Shown here: positions 8,541 through 17,780 of the stretch, piece by piece
Position numbering within the stretch: position 1 is the first letter of the stretch
Layout: every line of letters starts with the position of its first letter
From: Erysipelotrichaceae bacterium
GTDB taxonomy: Bacteria > Bacillota_I > Bacilli_A > Erysipelotrichales > Erysipelotrichaceae
Reading direction: 5' to 3'
Length of the DNA stretch: 64,000 bases
Assembly: GCA_017405675.1 (NCBI GenBank)
Contig: JAFRAB010000025.1
Span: forward strand, 51,272 to 115,271
Made by a program: the position numbers and the translations under genes
The notes under the pieces: generated by a model
Databases searched by the model: none
What the model was told of the DNA's origin: nothing
What the model saw: only the letters and a program-made list of their open reading frames with translations

Positions 8541-8543
8541 GCT

Positions 8544-10046
8544 TTATTTAACTCTCTCGCCGTAAATTGGTTTTGGCTTGAAGAATCTGAAGGCTGAAGT
8601 GTTGTCAGAGTCAACTCTGAACTTGTCGCCTTCGAATACCAGCTTGTAGGTATCCTCAATGCAGGTTTCAACCCATCTGCCATGCATTACCAGAACATTG
8701 TCAGCTGCCCAGTGAGCATCACCGAGATAGATCTGGGTGGTGTCTTCCGGCTTGTTGAGCATGTTGGTAAATCTGGTGCCGTTGGTTGTGAATCTGACCT
8801 TTTCAGCTCTGCCGTTTCTGGTTACGAAGTTCCATACGAAGCCGTAATCGTCAAAGTCAAGTGAGAAGGTGTCGATTCCGTCCGGACCGGCTCCAATCAT
8901 GAAGTTGGCGCCGAATGGGGTGAAGTCTCCGCTTTCAACCTTGTATTTCTTGCCGCTGATCTTTTCGATCATCGGTGAGAATGGCTGGCAGGCCGGATTG
9001 CCGATATTCAGGGTGTGCAGCTTGCGGGTGAGCCTGTCATAACCTTCATCATCAGCGTCGATTGGTCCGTTTTCAGTAATCTTTTCGATGAATTTCCAGG
9101 TGATGTCCAGTGTGCTTTGAGCCCAGTGTGCACCCATGGCTGTTTCGTTAATGGCAATGATCATGTCCAGGTCAGGCAATACGATTGTAAACTGACCCAT
9201 GGCACCGTCGGCACGGTAAGTCTTATGAGGCTTGCACATCCAGATCTGGAAGCCGTAGCCTAAGAAGTTATCATATGCTTCAGGGTTATTGATTGATTCA
9301 GAAGCTGAATCGTTCTGATTTGAGGTAGCTAATTTAACATAGTCTTCAGCGAGAATTCTTTCGCCTTCCCAGACACCGCCGTCAGCGTAGAGCTTCATTA
9401 AGCGGAAGTTGTCTTCGGTAGTTGCGAATAATCCGCCGCCGCCTACTTCCATGCCGTCAGCCATGCACATCCAGCGCAGGTTGTCAGGATTGATGCCGAT
9501 CTTGTTAAACAGTCTAGGAGTAAGATAATCGTGCAGGCCTAATCCTGTTTTCTTGCGGACGATGGCGCCCAGCAGGGTAGAACCGGTAGAGTTATACATG
9601 TACTTGGTACCAGGCTTGTGAACGACCGGTGTATGCATGAATTCTCTGATCCAGTCCTTGGAATTGAATGGCATTGTTTCCATGCCGCAGCCCATGCACA
9701 GAACGTCACGGACAGTTAATAATTTCAGATTTTCACTTGGCTCTTCCGGTGATTCATCAGGGAAGATGTCGATGAGTCTTTCATCGAGTTTCAGGATGCC
9801 TTCAGTATAGGCAATGCCTACAGCGGTAGCAGCATAGGTCTTGGTATGGCTCTGTAAGCCATGACGCAGGTTAGGACCGTAAGGTGTCCACCAGCCCTCG
9901 GTGATCATCTTGTTATGACGCATGATCATTAAGCCATGCATCTCAGTCTGGCTGTGTTCCAGATTGTCGATATATTCCAGAATAAGCTTGCTAGGTACGC
10001 CGACTTCTTCCGGTCTTGCTTTTTCGAAAGGTTTGCGATTGATCAT
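8544..10046 (-). CDS. Serine hydrolase, class C beta-lactamase fold
   Basis: A 500-residue member of the beta-lactamase/esterase (PBP-like) superfamily. The SxxK motif is S66-H-T-K69 and the tyrosine motif region is YMYNSTG around residues 149-155. The third motif is not the usual HxG; GAMGQFTIVLP stands at that place. A C-terminal domain of about 150 residues follows. Without a signal peptide it is unlikely to be a resistance enzyme; family VIII-type esterases of this fold hydrolyse esters. It lies in the ABC uptake operon 14 bases after a permease gene, so a role in removing acyl groups from the imported sugar is reasonable but unproven. Confidence 0.8.
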   Translation of the reverse strand: MINRKPFEKARPEEVGVPSKLILEYIDNLEHSQTEMHGLMIMRHNKMITEGWWTPYGPNLRHGLQSHTKTYAATAVGIAYTEGILKLDERLIDIFPDESPEEPSENLKLLTVRDVLCMGCGMETMPFNSKDWIREFMHTPVVHKPGTKYMYNSTGSTLLGAIVRKKTGLGLHDYLTPRLFNKIGINPDNLRWMCMADGMEVGGGGLFATTEDNFRLMKLYADGGVWEGERILAEDYVKLATSNQNDSASESINNPEAYDNFLGYGFQIWMCKPHKTYRADGAMGQFTIVLPDLDMIIAINETAMGAHWAQSTLDITWKFIEKITENGPIDADDEGYDRLTRKLHTLNIGNPACQPFSPMIEKISGKKYKVESGDFTPFGANFMIGAGPDGIDTFSLDFDDYGFVWNFVTRNGRAEKVRFTTNGTRFTNMLNKPEDTTQIYLGDAHWAADNVLVMHGRWVETCIEDTYKLVFEGDKFRVDSDNTSAFRFFKPKPIYGERVK

Positions 10047-10060
10047 ATTGTTCCTTTCTT

Positions 10061-10975
10061 TTAGCCCTTAACACCGCCGACGACCATGCCCTTGATCAGT
10101 TCGCCCTGAACAAACGGGTAGATCAGCAGAATAGGAATCAGTGCAATGATGGCGACCGCCATACGTGCAGATTCAGTAGGAAGGTTACGCTGTGCCAGCA
10201 GAATGGCTTCGTCCTGCAGGTCTGTGGTCTTTAAGAACTGGATGGAGTCCATCAGTTTCTTCAGGTAGACCTGTATGGTGTAGAGCTTAGGGTTGTTGAT
10301 ATAGTACAGACCGGCTGACCAGTTGTTCCAGTAACCTAAGGCTGAGAACAGACCGATGGTGGTCATGATTGGCTTTGACAGCGGAACCATGATCTTGGAA
10401 TAAATGGTCCAGTCATTGGCACCGTCGATACGGGCTGCTTCTACGATTGAATACGGAATGTTGGCATTGAAGTAGTTTCTGACCAGCATTACGTTCATGC
10501 CGTTCATCAGTGAACCAGGCAGCAGATAAGCCCATAGTGTATCCTTGATGTGGAACAGTCTGGTCCAGACGATATATGAGGCAGTCATACCGCCGTTGAA
10601 CAGCATCGTGAAGAACAGGATGAAAGCGATGGTATTTCTAGGCTTGAAGTCTTTCCTTGATAAAGGATAGGCAAACAGGGAAGTCATTACCAGTGACAGG
10701 AATGTTCCGACAGCTGTTACCAGAATGGTAAGACCGTAAGCACGGGAAATGGTAGCTCTCTTGGCCCACATGAAGGCATAGGCATCCAATGACCATTCAT
10801 CAGGAATGAAACGGTAACCATGCAGCAGTGAGTTTTCAGATGAAAATGATACGACGCACATTAATATCAGTGGTACAATGCAGAACAGCATGAACAGAGT
10901 CATGATAACAAGTGCGATATAATGGAAAGATTTCTCACCTTTCATCATTACGATTTTATTCTTATTATTTGCCAT
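10061..10975 (-). CDS. Carbohydrate ABC permease, LplC/YtcP type
   Basis: A 304-residue permease with six predicted helices and the EAA loop VEAARIDGANDWTIYSKIMVPLSKP, the ATPase docking site of sugar importers. The C-terminal QGELIKGMVVGGVKG is the typical end of the YtcP/LplC subgroup of CUT1 permeases. It follows its partner permease by 12 bases with an AGGAGG site. Together with the lipoprotein at 16072-17556 and an ATPase it forms the inner-membrane channel for an oligosaccharide. Confidence 0.93.
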   Translation of the reverse strand: MANNKNKIVMMKGEKSFHYIALVIMTLFMLFCIVPLILMCVVSFSSENSLLHGYRFIPDEWSLDAYAFMWAKRATISRAYGLTILVTAVGTFLSLVMTSLFAYPLSRKDFKPRNTIAFILFFTMLFNGGMTASYIVWTRLFHIKDTLWAYLLPGSLMNGMNVMLVRNYFNANIPYSIVEAARIDGANDWTIYSKIMVPLSKPIMTTIGLFSALGYWNNWSAGLYYINNPKLYTIQVYLKKLMDSIQFLKTTDLQDEAILLAQRNLPTESARMAVAIIALIPILLIYPFVQGELIKGMVVGGVKG

Positions 10976-10987
10976 GATTATGTCCTC

Positions 10988-11956
10988 CTAGAATAATGAG
11001 TTCTCCGGGTTGATCTTACGTACCAGCAGGTTGGAGAACAGTACGAGGAAGAAACCGATAATAGCCTGGAATACGGAGGCAGCTGATGACTGACCTACGT
11101 TATTGCTGACCATCAGAGCACGGTATACGAAGGTATCGATAGTCTGAGTTGTTTCGTACAGCATGCCGTTTCCTAACGGCACCTGATAGAACAGGCCGAA
11201 GTCAGAGTTGAAGATACGGCCGATTGAAAGCAGCAGCATCATTGTGATCATTGGCTTTAACAGCGGCAGGGTGATGTAGCGGATCTGCTCCCACTTGGTT
11301 GCACCGTCGATGCGGGCAGATTCGTAAAGTCCCTTATCAATACCGCCTATGCTGGCCATGTAAATGATGGATGACTGTCCTGCACCCTGCCAGATATGTA
11401 CTATGGTCAGGATGAACGGCCAGTACTGCGGTGTCTGATACCACATTATCGGATTATCCTTGAAGATTGTGGAGTTGAGATAACCGTAGCTTTGGCTCAG
11501 GAAAGCATATACCAGGAATGACAGGATAACTGCTGAAACCATTGAAGGGAAGCAGATTATCGGCTGAATGATCTTGGCAATCTTTCTCTGTGCAATTTCA
11601 TTCATGCACAGGGCAATGAATACCGCAATGATCAGGTCCATGATGATCCAGAAAGCATTATACGCGATAGTGTTTCTGACCATTATGAAGGCGTCCTTGG
11701 TCTTGAACAGGTATTCAAAGTTGTCCAGACCTACCCAAGGGCTCTTGAAGATACCGATGGAATAGTTAACTCTCTTGAATGCCAGCAGGATACCGAACAT
11801 CGGCAGATAGTTGTTGGCAATCAGATAGATGATTCCAGGCAGCATCATCAGATACAGTGGGAAGTCATTTTTGAATTTTTCCTTTTTCGCCAGTTTTTTC
11901 TGCTCCCGCAGGAGATTGTCAAACTCGGCGCTGTGGGTCTTATTGTTTTCCGACAT
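10988..11956 (-). CDS. Carbohydrate ABC permease, LplB type
   Basis: A 322-residue permease of the LplB/YtcP-partner kind. The start NDFPLYLMMLPGIIYLIANNYLPMFGILLAFKRVNY and the EAA loop YESARIDGATKWEQIRYITLPLLKP are characteristic, and the C-terminus NLLVRKINPENSLF is conserved in this subgroup. AAAGGAG precedes the ATG. It is the first gene of the permease operon, since a terminator (12003-12036) separates it from the regulator block upstream. Confidence 0.93.
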   Translation of the reverse strand: MSENNKTHSAEFDNLLREQKKLAKKEKFKNDFPLYLMMLPGIIYLIANNYLPMFGILLAFKRVNYSIGIFKSPWVGLDNFEYLFKTKDAFIMVRNTIAYNAFWIIMDLIIAVFIALCMNEIAQRKIAKIIQPIICFPSMVSAVILSFLVYAFLSQSYGYLNSTIFKDNPIMWYQTPQYWPFILTIVHIWQGAGQSSIIYMASIGGIDKGLYESARIDGATKWEQIRYITLPLLKPMITMMLLLSIGRIFNSDFGLFYQVPLGNGMLYETTQTIDTFVYRALMVSNNVGQSSAASVFQAIIGFFLVLFSNLLVRKINPENSLF

Positions 11957-12002
11957 AAAAATACTCCTTTACTGTATAAGTATCCATATTCATATTAACT
12001 AT

Positions 12003-12036
12003 AAAAAAAACATCGTACATTAAAAAAAGTACGATG
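12003..12036 (-). terminator. Intrinsic terminator of the regulator block
   Basis: Minus strand: CATCGTAC / GTACGATG stem with a 10-base loop and eight T residues after it, between the membrane-anchored protein gene and the LplB-type gene. Confidence 0.85.
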
Positions 12037-12042
12037 GATTTG

Positions 12043-12720
12043 TCAATTTCTATCACTTAACAACTGCTGCAGAAAAGCGACTGCTTCATCAAAATGGACA
12101 GCGTTTTTGACAATGCCGATAATGACATCATCATGATAGTATCCGGCTTTGTGAAGAGGGGATCCCTTGTGCAGAATGATGCCCTGAACCGGCCGGTTAG
12201 CGGCTGTTTCATCATAAATGTAAAAGTCTGAAGAATGTCTGGCCAGTACATCTTTGTCAATAAGAACATTGAGATCGGCAAAGCCGTTATTGGCGGCAAA
12301 GTAATCAAAATATTCACGTGGAGCCACATAGACATCGAGGTCGCTGATGGAAAACAGGGCAGTAAGCACCTGCATGGTTTCCATGTCAGCAGCTTCATCG
12401 CTGCCGATGCCGACGGAAAGTTCGGTATTGACATTGACAGTCTTCTTTTTCATGTCAATGCCCCGGTGATTCATGGTCTCGTTGAAGATGCTTTCGTCGC
12501 ATTCTCTGAAGATCGTATCATTATTGAGAAGGACGACATAGAGATTAACGTTGGCTCTGCCTATATTATTCAATGCCGATAGCAGGCCGATGGTCAGAAC
12601 CAGAACTATGGCAATGACCGGAGCCTTATAGTAATCCCAGATGAATCTTAATTTACTGGTAAGATTGGGAAGCTCACTGATCTTCTGACGGTCTCTTTTT
12701 ATCATCTCACTGATTTTCAT
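12043..12720 (-). CDS. Membrane-anchored extracellular protein of unknown function
   Basis: A 225-residue protein with a basic cytoplasmic start, one membrane helix at about residues 35-52 (APVIAIVLVLTIGLLSAL) and an outside domain of about 170 residues. The domain ends resemble solute-binding-protein segments (DLDVYVAPREYFDYFAANNGFADLN), but I do not recognise the family. The ATG at 12720 has GGGAGG upstream and overlaps the response-regulator gene by 14 bases, so it is the third gene of the kinase-regulator operon. It may be an accessory sensor that presents ligand to the kinase or the transporter; this is inference from position only. Confidence 0.7.
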   Translation of the reverse strand: MKISEMIKRDRQKISELPNLTSKLRFIWDYYKAPVIAIVLVLTIGLLSALNNIGRANVNLYVVLLNNDTIFRECDESIFNETMNHRGIDMKKKTVNVNTELSVGIGSDEAADMETMQVLTALFSISDLDVYVAPREYFDYFAANNGFADLNVLIDKDVLARHSSDFYIYDETAANRPVQGIILHKGSPLHKAGYYHDDVIIGIVKNAVHFDEAVAFLQQLLSDRN

Positions 12721-14284
12721 CGCTTTCGCCTCCCTTGTCCCGTCTCCAGTCGAAAGGTGAGACACCGACTATCTTATGGAAGACCGTGGAGAAATAGGAA
12801 ATGTTGAAGTAGCCGACATAGGAGGCTATTTCACTGACGCTCATGGAAGTTGACAGTAACAGTCTCTTGGCTTCTTCAACACGCAGCTGATTGATGTATT
12901 CACGCAGATTCATGTTCATGGAATTCTTGAACAGTTTTGAAAGATAGTTAGGTGTGACGAAAGCTACGGCAGCCACATCGTTACGGTCGATGTTTTCGTG
13001 ATAGTTTTCATCGATGTAGCGCTTGGCACGGACAATTATATCTTCGGAATCGATCATTTCCTGCATCATGGACTGCTGCAGGTCATATAAGCCCCGGGCA
13101 TAGGCTTCCAGAGCTTTCTTGCCGGTCGTGGCCTTTTCATCCAGGGCGGCGATGGTCGGATTCATGAAAATCTGATTGGTACTGTTGCCGTTATCACGGA
13201 AGTATGTGACATAGATGTTTACCAGTTCATTGCGGAAATGAGTATAGGCTTCCTGTGAGGAAGGCATTCTGTCAATGAGCATGGAAATGTAATCATTATA
13301 GCCTGCCTGGTCATGTTTCTTAAGGTACCACAGCACCTGAGTGGCATTGATCTGAATCTCTTCCGGCAGATCCGGTACGGCTTCTTCACGGGCCAGCAGG
13401 ATCTTGCCGCCATAGTATCTGATTCGGCGCATGCGGTCGTACAGATCAACGGTTACGGCTGAAGCCTGATAGAACGGGAAGACGTCACTGATCAGCACGG
13501 CTGGATTAAGTGACATGTATTTATTGGTGAAATCGATGAGATTTTCGCATTTGGCCTTGATTTCGCTGTCAGTGAGCGGTTCTCTGACAAAGCACATGGC
13601 CCAGATGAAACGGCTGTCGGAATTGACAACGGTATAGGCTGAACCGATGTAATTGAGCAATGCTTCGTCATGGATGCGGCCATAGGTGAACAGCAGCAGC
13701 TGACGGCTCCAGGTCTTCTGGATGGCATCAGTCATGTCAGAGCAGGTGAAAACGATGCGCCACTGACTGTCAGCATCAAAATCAACGTTGTTATAGCGTA
13801 AGCCGGCATTGACGAGTTCACGGGTCGAACCCAGAACACCGTCACAGGCCTGACGGAAGATCGAAGATAATAACAGGTCATGCTGATTCTGGTCAGGCTG
13901 CGGATGTTTCTTGGCTTTGGCATTGGCAATCATTTTCTGGATGCTGATCTTAATCTCTTCCAGATCAAAAGGCTTGGTCAGATAGCTGGTCACGCCATAT
14001 CTGATGGCGATTTTGGCATATTCAAACTCTTCATAACAGGTCAGAAAAGAGAACTCCACATCGGGATTCTTTTCAAAGGCGTACTTAAGCACCTCGATGC
14101 CGTTGCTTAAAGGCATGCCGATGTCGCAGAGGATCAGATCGGGATTTTCCCGGTCAATGACTTCTCTGGCCATCAGACCGTTATAAGCACGTAGGATCTT
14201 GGATATTCCAAGTTCGCGGCAGTCAAGCTGACTCTGTATAACATCTATCGTTGAAATGTCATCATCACATACTAACAGTTTCAT
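12707..14284 (-). CDS. YesN-type response regulator with AraC DNA-binding domain
   Basis: A 525-residue regulator. The N-terminal receiver (residues 1-120) has the acidic pair CDDD, the phospho-acceptor Asp in LILCDIGMPLSNG and the Lys in YLTKPFD. The last 100 residues are an AraC/XylS double helix-turn-helix (FVTPNYLSKLFKNSMNMNLREYINQLR, then VSEIASYVGYFNISYFSTVFHK). A long middle region of about 300 residues links them. It overlaps the kinase gene by 20 bases and probably activates the binding-protein and permease genes on either side when the carbohydrate is present. Confidence 0.92.
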   Translation of the reverse strand: MKLLVCDDDISTIDVIQSQLDCRELGISKILRAYNGLMAREVIDRENPDLILCDIGMPLSNGIEVLKYAFEKNPDVEFSFLTCYEEFEYAKIAIRYGVTSYLTKPFDLEEIKISIQKMIANAKAKKHPQPDQNQHDLLLSSIFRQACDGVLGSTRELVNAGLRYNNVDFDADSQWRIVFTCSDMTDAIQKTWSRQLLLFTYGRIHDEALLNYIGSAYTVVNSDSRFIWAMCFVREPLTDSEIKAKCENLIDFTNKYMSLNPAVLISDVFPFYQASAVTVDLYDRMRRIRYYGGKILLAREEAVPDLPEEIQINATQVLWYLKKHDQAGYNDYISMLIDRMPSSQEAYTHFRNELVNIYVTYFRDNGNSTNQIFMNPTIAALDEKATTGKKALEAYARGLYDLQQSMMQEMIDSEDIIVRAKRYIDENYHENIDRNDVAAVAFVTPNYLSKLFKNSMNMNLREYINQLRVEEAKRLLLSTSMSVSEIASYVGYFNISYFSTVFHKIVGVSPFDWRRDKGGESDENQ

Positions 14285-15977
14285 CTATATTCTCCTCTTC
14301 AGGTATAAGAAGCTCAATGTGGGCTCCTCCTTCAGGTTTATTGGAAAGGCGCAACAGATCATCACGTTTGTAGATGATGTTGAGGCTGTAGCGGACATTG
14401 GTCAGACCCAGATGTTCCTTGGTAAATGGTTCATTGTGTTCCGGATCTTCCAGTTTGGCAATGGCTTCGGCCGTGAATCCGTTGCCGTTATCTTCTTCGA
14501 TCAGGCGGATGCCTCTGAATCCTTCTTCCTCGTAGTTTTCACCCTTAATGGTGATGTACATGGTATTGACCAGAGTCATGGCATGCTTGAAGGAGTTTTC
14601 GACCAGTGAGAACAGGATCAGATAAGGAATACGGACCTGCTGAACTTCCGGCGGACAGTCGAAAGTGATTTCGATGCTGTCAGGGAAGCGGATCTTCTGC
14701 ATGGTCACGTAGGTCTGAATATGCTGGATTTCTTCAGCGACAGTTGTCCAGTCGTTGGCCTTGTTGAGCATGTAGCGGGTAAAACGGGCAAAGGCGGAGA
14801 TGTATTCTCTGATCTTTTCCGGTGTACTCGTATAGGTCATGTTGCTGACGGTAGAGATGGCGTTCAGGAAGGTGTGAGGATGCATTTGCGCTCTTAACAT
14901 CTTCAGACGGTTTTCTTCTCTTTTGAGCTTGTTGTCATATGACTCAATGGTCAGGTTTTCAAGCTTTTCCGACATGTTGTTAAAGCTGTTGTAGAGCCCC
15001 TCAAATTCACTGCTTCCGGCTTCGGAAGGGTCCATGCGGTAATCAAGATTTCCTTCAGCCAGCTTCCGGTTTGCTTCAATGAGCTTATTGACAGGAGTAG
15101 TGATGCGGCGGTTGAGGTCATCAACCAGGATAAAGACCAGAAGAACGCATATGGCACTGTCCAGAACCAGGAACCATAACAGCACGTTAAGCGACATTTT
15201 AAAAGGCTGAGGCTGAATTATGTAAACAGTAGAGGCATTGGCCATCTGCTGATCGGTTACGGAAATTGCATAGCCGCGGTTGAAGTAATCATCCTTGCGG
15301 CCCTGATAGACCAGTTCCTTCAGCGTGACATCTCCCTGACACCAGATCAGTTCATCACTGTTCTTGATAAAGCAGGTTGCTCTGTCGAGATCCTGATTAT
15401 AATTCTGTTGAATGCCGTAAAGAGAACAGTCTGATACAATGCCGACGGCATATTTTCCCAGATTGATGGATTTGTAATAATATCCTTTATCAAGGACATT
15501 GATGATTTCCCAGATGCGGTTATTCAGAGAACTGGTTTTCTGAACACCGTACTGCTGCAGAAACATCTTCAGATTGAAAGACTGTCCCTGTGAAAGAGAC
15601 GCATTGTTGGAAAAAAGGTAATTGCTGCTTTCATTATCAATCAGGAAAACGGCGGTAATATCGGCGGAAGTCATGACTTTGGAGTTAATGGCTTCCTGGA
15701 TTTTTATGGTTTCAGTAAAGTCCATCGGGTTAGAACCGGATCCTATGGAAGTGGTATTGTAAAGGGTTACCAGCAGGTCATAGAGGTGTTCGTACATCGT
15801 GTTGAGACGGTTGTCGATTGAAGCTGTCCATTGGGTGGAATAGGTATTGTTGACAGAGAGGATGGAGTTCTCATACATTGCCTTATAGGAAATGGAGATC
15901 ACAGCAAAAAACAATACTGATGTAAGCAGTATTCCGGCCAGCAGAGCGGTAACTTTTTTTACCCATGAATTCTTCAT
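14265..15977 (-). CDS. YesM-type sensor histidine kinase
   Basis: A 570-residue kinase. A first membrane helix at residues 9-30, an extracellular dCache-like sensor of about 240 residues, a second helix near residues 270-292, a HAMP linker (NRRITTPVNKLIEANRKLAEGN) and a His_kinase domain with the phospho-acceptor in AQMHPHTFLNAIST follow in order. The ATPase part has the N box LFSLVENSFKHA and G box EEDNGNGF. Such kinases sense extracellular carbohydrate. The gene overlaps the response-regulator gene; it lies directly downstream of the binding-protein gene but a terminator separates them. Confidence 0.93.
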   Translation of the reverse strand: MKNSWVKKVTALLAGILLTSVLFFAVISISYKAMYENSILSVNNTYSTQWTASIDNRLNTMYEHLYDLLVTLYNTTSIGSGSNPMDFTETIKIQEAINSKVMTSADITAVFLIDNESSNYLFSNNASLSQGQSFNLKMFLQQYGVQKTSSLNNRIWEIINVLDKGYYYKSINLGKYAVGIVSDCSLYGIQQNYNQDLDRATCFIKNSDELIWCQGDVTLKELVYQGRKDDYFNRGYAISVTDQQMANASTVYIIQPQPFKMSLNVLLWFLVLDSAICVLLVFILVDDLNRRITTPVNKLIEANRKLAEGNLDYRMDPSEAGSSEFEGLYNSFNNMSEKLENLTIESYDNKLKREENRLKMLRAQMHPHTFLNAISTVSNMTYTSTPEKIREYISAFARFTRYMLNKANDWTTVAEEIQHIQTYVTMQKIRFPDSIEITFDCPPEVQQVRIPYLILFSLVENSFKHAMTLVNTMYITIKGENYEEEGFRGIRLIEEDNGNGFTAEAIAKLEDPEHNEPFTKEHLGLTNVRYSLNIIYKRDDLLRLSNKPEGGAHIELLIPEEENIDETVSM

Positions 15978-16017
15978 CTTACTTTTTATATTAAGTTTAT
16001 ACTTAACCTTAATTATA

Positions 16018-16046
16018 CAATAAAAGCGGGTGGATATCCACCCGCC
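16018..16046 (-). terminator. Terminator between binding protein and kinase genes
   Basis: Perfect GCGGGTGGAT / ATCCACCCGC palindrome at 16026-16045 followed on the minus strand by TTTTATTG. Partial read-through to the kinase gene is possible. Confidence 0.8.
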
Positions 16047-16071
16047 TGTTAATTATACAAGTTAATGAATC

Positions 16072-17556
16072 TTAATGATTCTGCCTATACCATTCGTCAG
16101 CCTGAGCCTGGAAGTCAGCTACGATCTTGTCGATGCCGGCTGTCTTCAGAGCATCAATGAACTTAGGGTATTCAACTGCAGGGTCAACGTCACCATAAGT
16201 AAGAACCTTATTGTACTGGTCAACTACGTTGGATACAGCAGCAATTTCGTTCATTACGTTAACTGTTGTAGGTGTGAAGCCGTACAGAGGTGGGCACCAT
16301 GCAACTTCCATCAGGTGCTTGCCGTATTCACGGTCAGAGCCTGATTCATCAGAAGTTTCATATTCGAGTCCCTGGAAACCGTTACCAATCATACCGCAGG
16401 AGTATACACAGTTGTATGGTACAGAGTTGAAGTCTAAGCCATCAGGATATCTTACCTTTGTATGGTCTTCATTCCAGATGTAGTCCTGGCCTTCAGCACC
16501 GTAGATGATTGTGTTCCATACGAATTCATCGACGTATAACAGGTTGATGAATCTGGCTGCTGCTGCAGGGTCCTTGCAGTAGTGAGCAATACCGATACCT
16601 AAGGTATCTGTTGACAGGTCATCAATACCGATGTTTACAGCGCCGAATTCTGCACCGTAGGTATTTGTCTTGGTGAACATCTTGGCAATGCCTTCAGTGT
16701 CTGCAGAGTGGCCCATGATAACGCCCTTGCTTGAGCCGCCCATGACGACTGCGTCATGTGATAAGGTGTTAGCTGATCCTTCTGGGTCTGCGTAGCCTTT
16801 CTGACGGAATTCATATGCCTTGTTGATGGCGTTCTTGTAAGCGTCTGTCTCATAGTAGTTGATTAATGTTGTACTGTCACCTACTGTTGCAGCATATGTG
16901 CCGACAACTGCTGTGTGATCCATTAAGGCATACAGTCTGTTGAACTGGTCGCAGTATACTAAGAAATGTTCTTCAGGATATGCAGCCTTTAATTCAGCTA
17001 AGACATCACCTAAGTTGTCAATGTTGGTAGCTTTTGTTACATCAACACCGGCCTTGTCTACGAGTTCCTTATTGTAGATGAACTTCCAGTCAAGAACTGT
17101 ACCGAAGTAACGAGGGATCATGTAAGTGTGGCCAGCCATCTTACCGGAACCGATGATGTTGCCGATCAGATCTACGGTTGGTTTTAATTCCTTACCGAGA
17201 TAGTCATCCAGAGGCAGAATGTAACCGTTGTTTACCCAGTCGGCCATGCCGAATACCTGTACTACATCTGGTGCATCGTCGCCGCCGCTGGCCAGTTCCA
17301 TAGGAATCTTCTGGAAATAGTCAGAGATAGCAGTGATTTTCAGATGAACTTTGAATGTTTCATGCAGAGTGTTTTCCAGATAATCATTCAGCTGATCTTC
17401 TACTTTCTGAGTAGCTTCCAGGTTTGGAACGATAAACAGAGTAGACATGTCGAGAGTGATAACTGATTTTTCCTCTCCACCGCCTGATGGCTTTGAACAA
17501 CCGATAGGTCCAAGCAACATCAGTAAGGCAATTAAAAGAACAAATAGTTTTTTCAT
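16072..17556 (-). CDS. Carbohydrate ABC transporter substrate-binding lipoprotein
   Basis: A 494-residue lipoprotein. The signal peptide MKKLFVLLIALLMLLGPIGC ends at a lipobox Cys (residue 20), followed by a Ser/Gly/Glu linker and a large two-lobe binding domain as in LplA/family-1 sugar-binding proteins (for example DDAPDVVQVFGMADWVNNGYILPLDDYL). The start at 17556 has GGGAGG upstream; a longer frame beginning at 17625 would put extra residues before the signal peptide. It captures the oligosaccharide outside the cell for the LplB/LplC-type permeases. Its own terminator lets it be made in excess over the channel. Confidence 0.93.
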   Translation of the reverse strand: MKKLFVLLIALLMLLGPIGCSKPSGGGEEKSVITLDMSTLFIVPNLEATQKVEDQLNDYLENTLHETFKVHLKITAISDYFQKIPMELASGGDDAPDVVQVFGMADWVNNGYILPLDDYLGKELKPTVDLIGNIIGSGKMAGHTYMIPRYFGTVLDWKFIYNKELVDKAGVDVTKATNIDNLGDVLAELKAAYPEEHFLVYCDQFNRLYALMDHTAVVGTYAATVGDSTTLINYYETDAYKNAINKAYEFRQKGYADPEGSANTLSHDAVVMGGSSKGVIMGHSADTEGIAKMFTKTNTYGAEFGAVNIGIDDLSTDTLGIGIAHYCKDPAAAARFINLLYVDEFVWNTIIYGAEGQDYIWNEDHTKVRYPDGLDFNSVPYNCVYSCGMIGNGFQGLEYETSDESGSDREYGKHLMEVAWCPPLYGFTPTTVNVMNEIAAVSNVVDQYNKVLTYGDVDPAVEYPKFIDALKTAGIDKIVADFQAQADEWYRQNH

Positions 17557-17780
17557 TATAGTTTTTTTCCTCCCTATTGTTGAGTTCTTTTCTCTCTGAT
17601 TTAATTTAAACACATAAAATTTCACATTTCTTTCAAAAAAGTCATTTCCACTTTAAATAATAATACTTTGTTTTTTGTTCAAAAGTGAAAGTCAAAAACT
17701 GAGAACACTTTTTTAATACTTTTACGAAACCGGCTCATTTAGAATAAAATCGGAAACATGTGAAAAGGGGAGAATCAATA
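17557..17780. promoter_or_regulatory. Divergent control region between binding protein and esterase genes
   Basis: An AT-rich 224-base gap containing the two ribosome sites (GGGAGG for the lipoprotein on the minus strand and GGGGAG at 17767-17772 for the esterase). A TAGAAT-like element at about 17740 could be the esterase -10. I could not define a regulator site. Confidence 0.35.
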
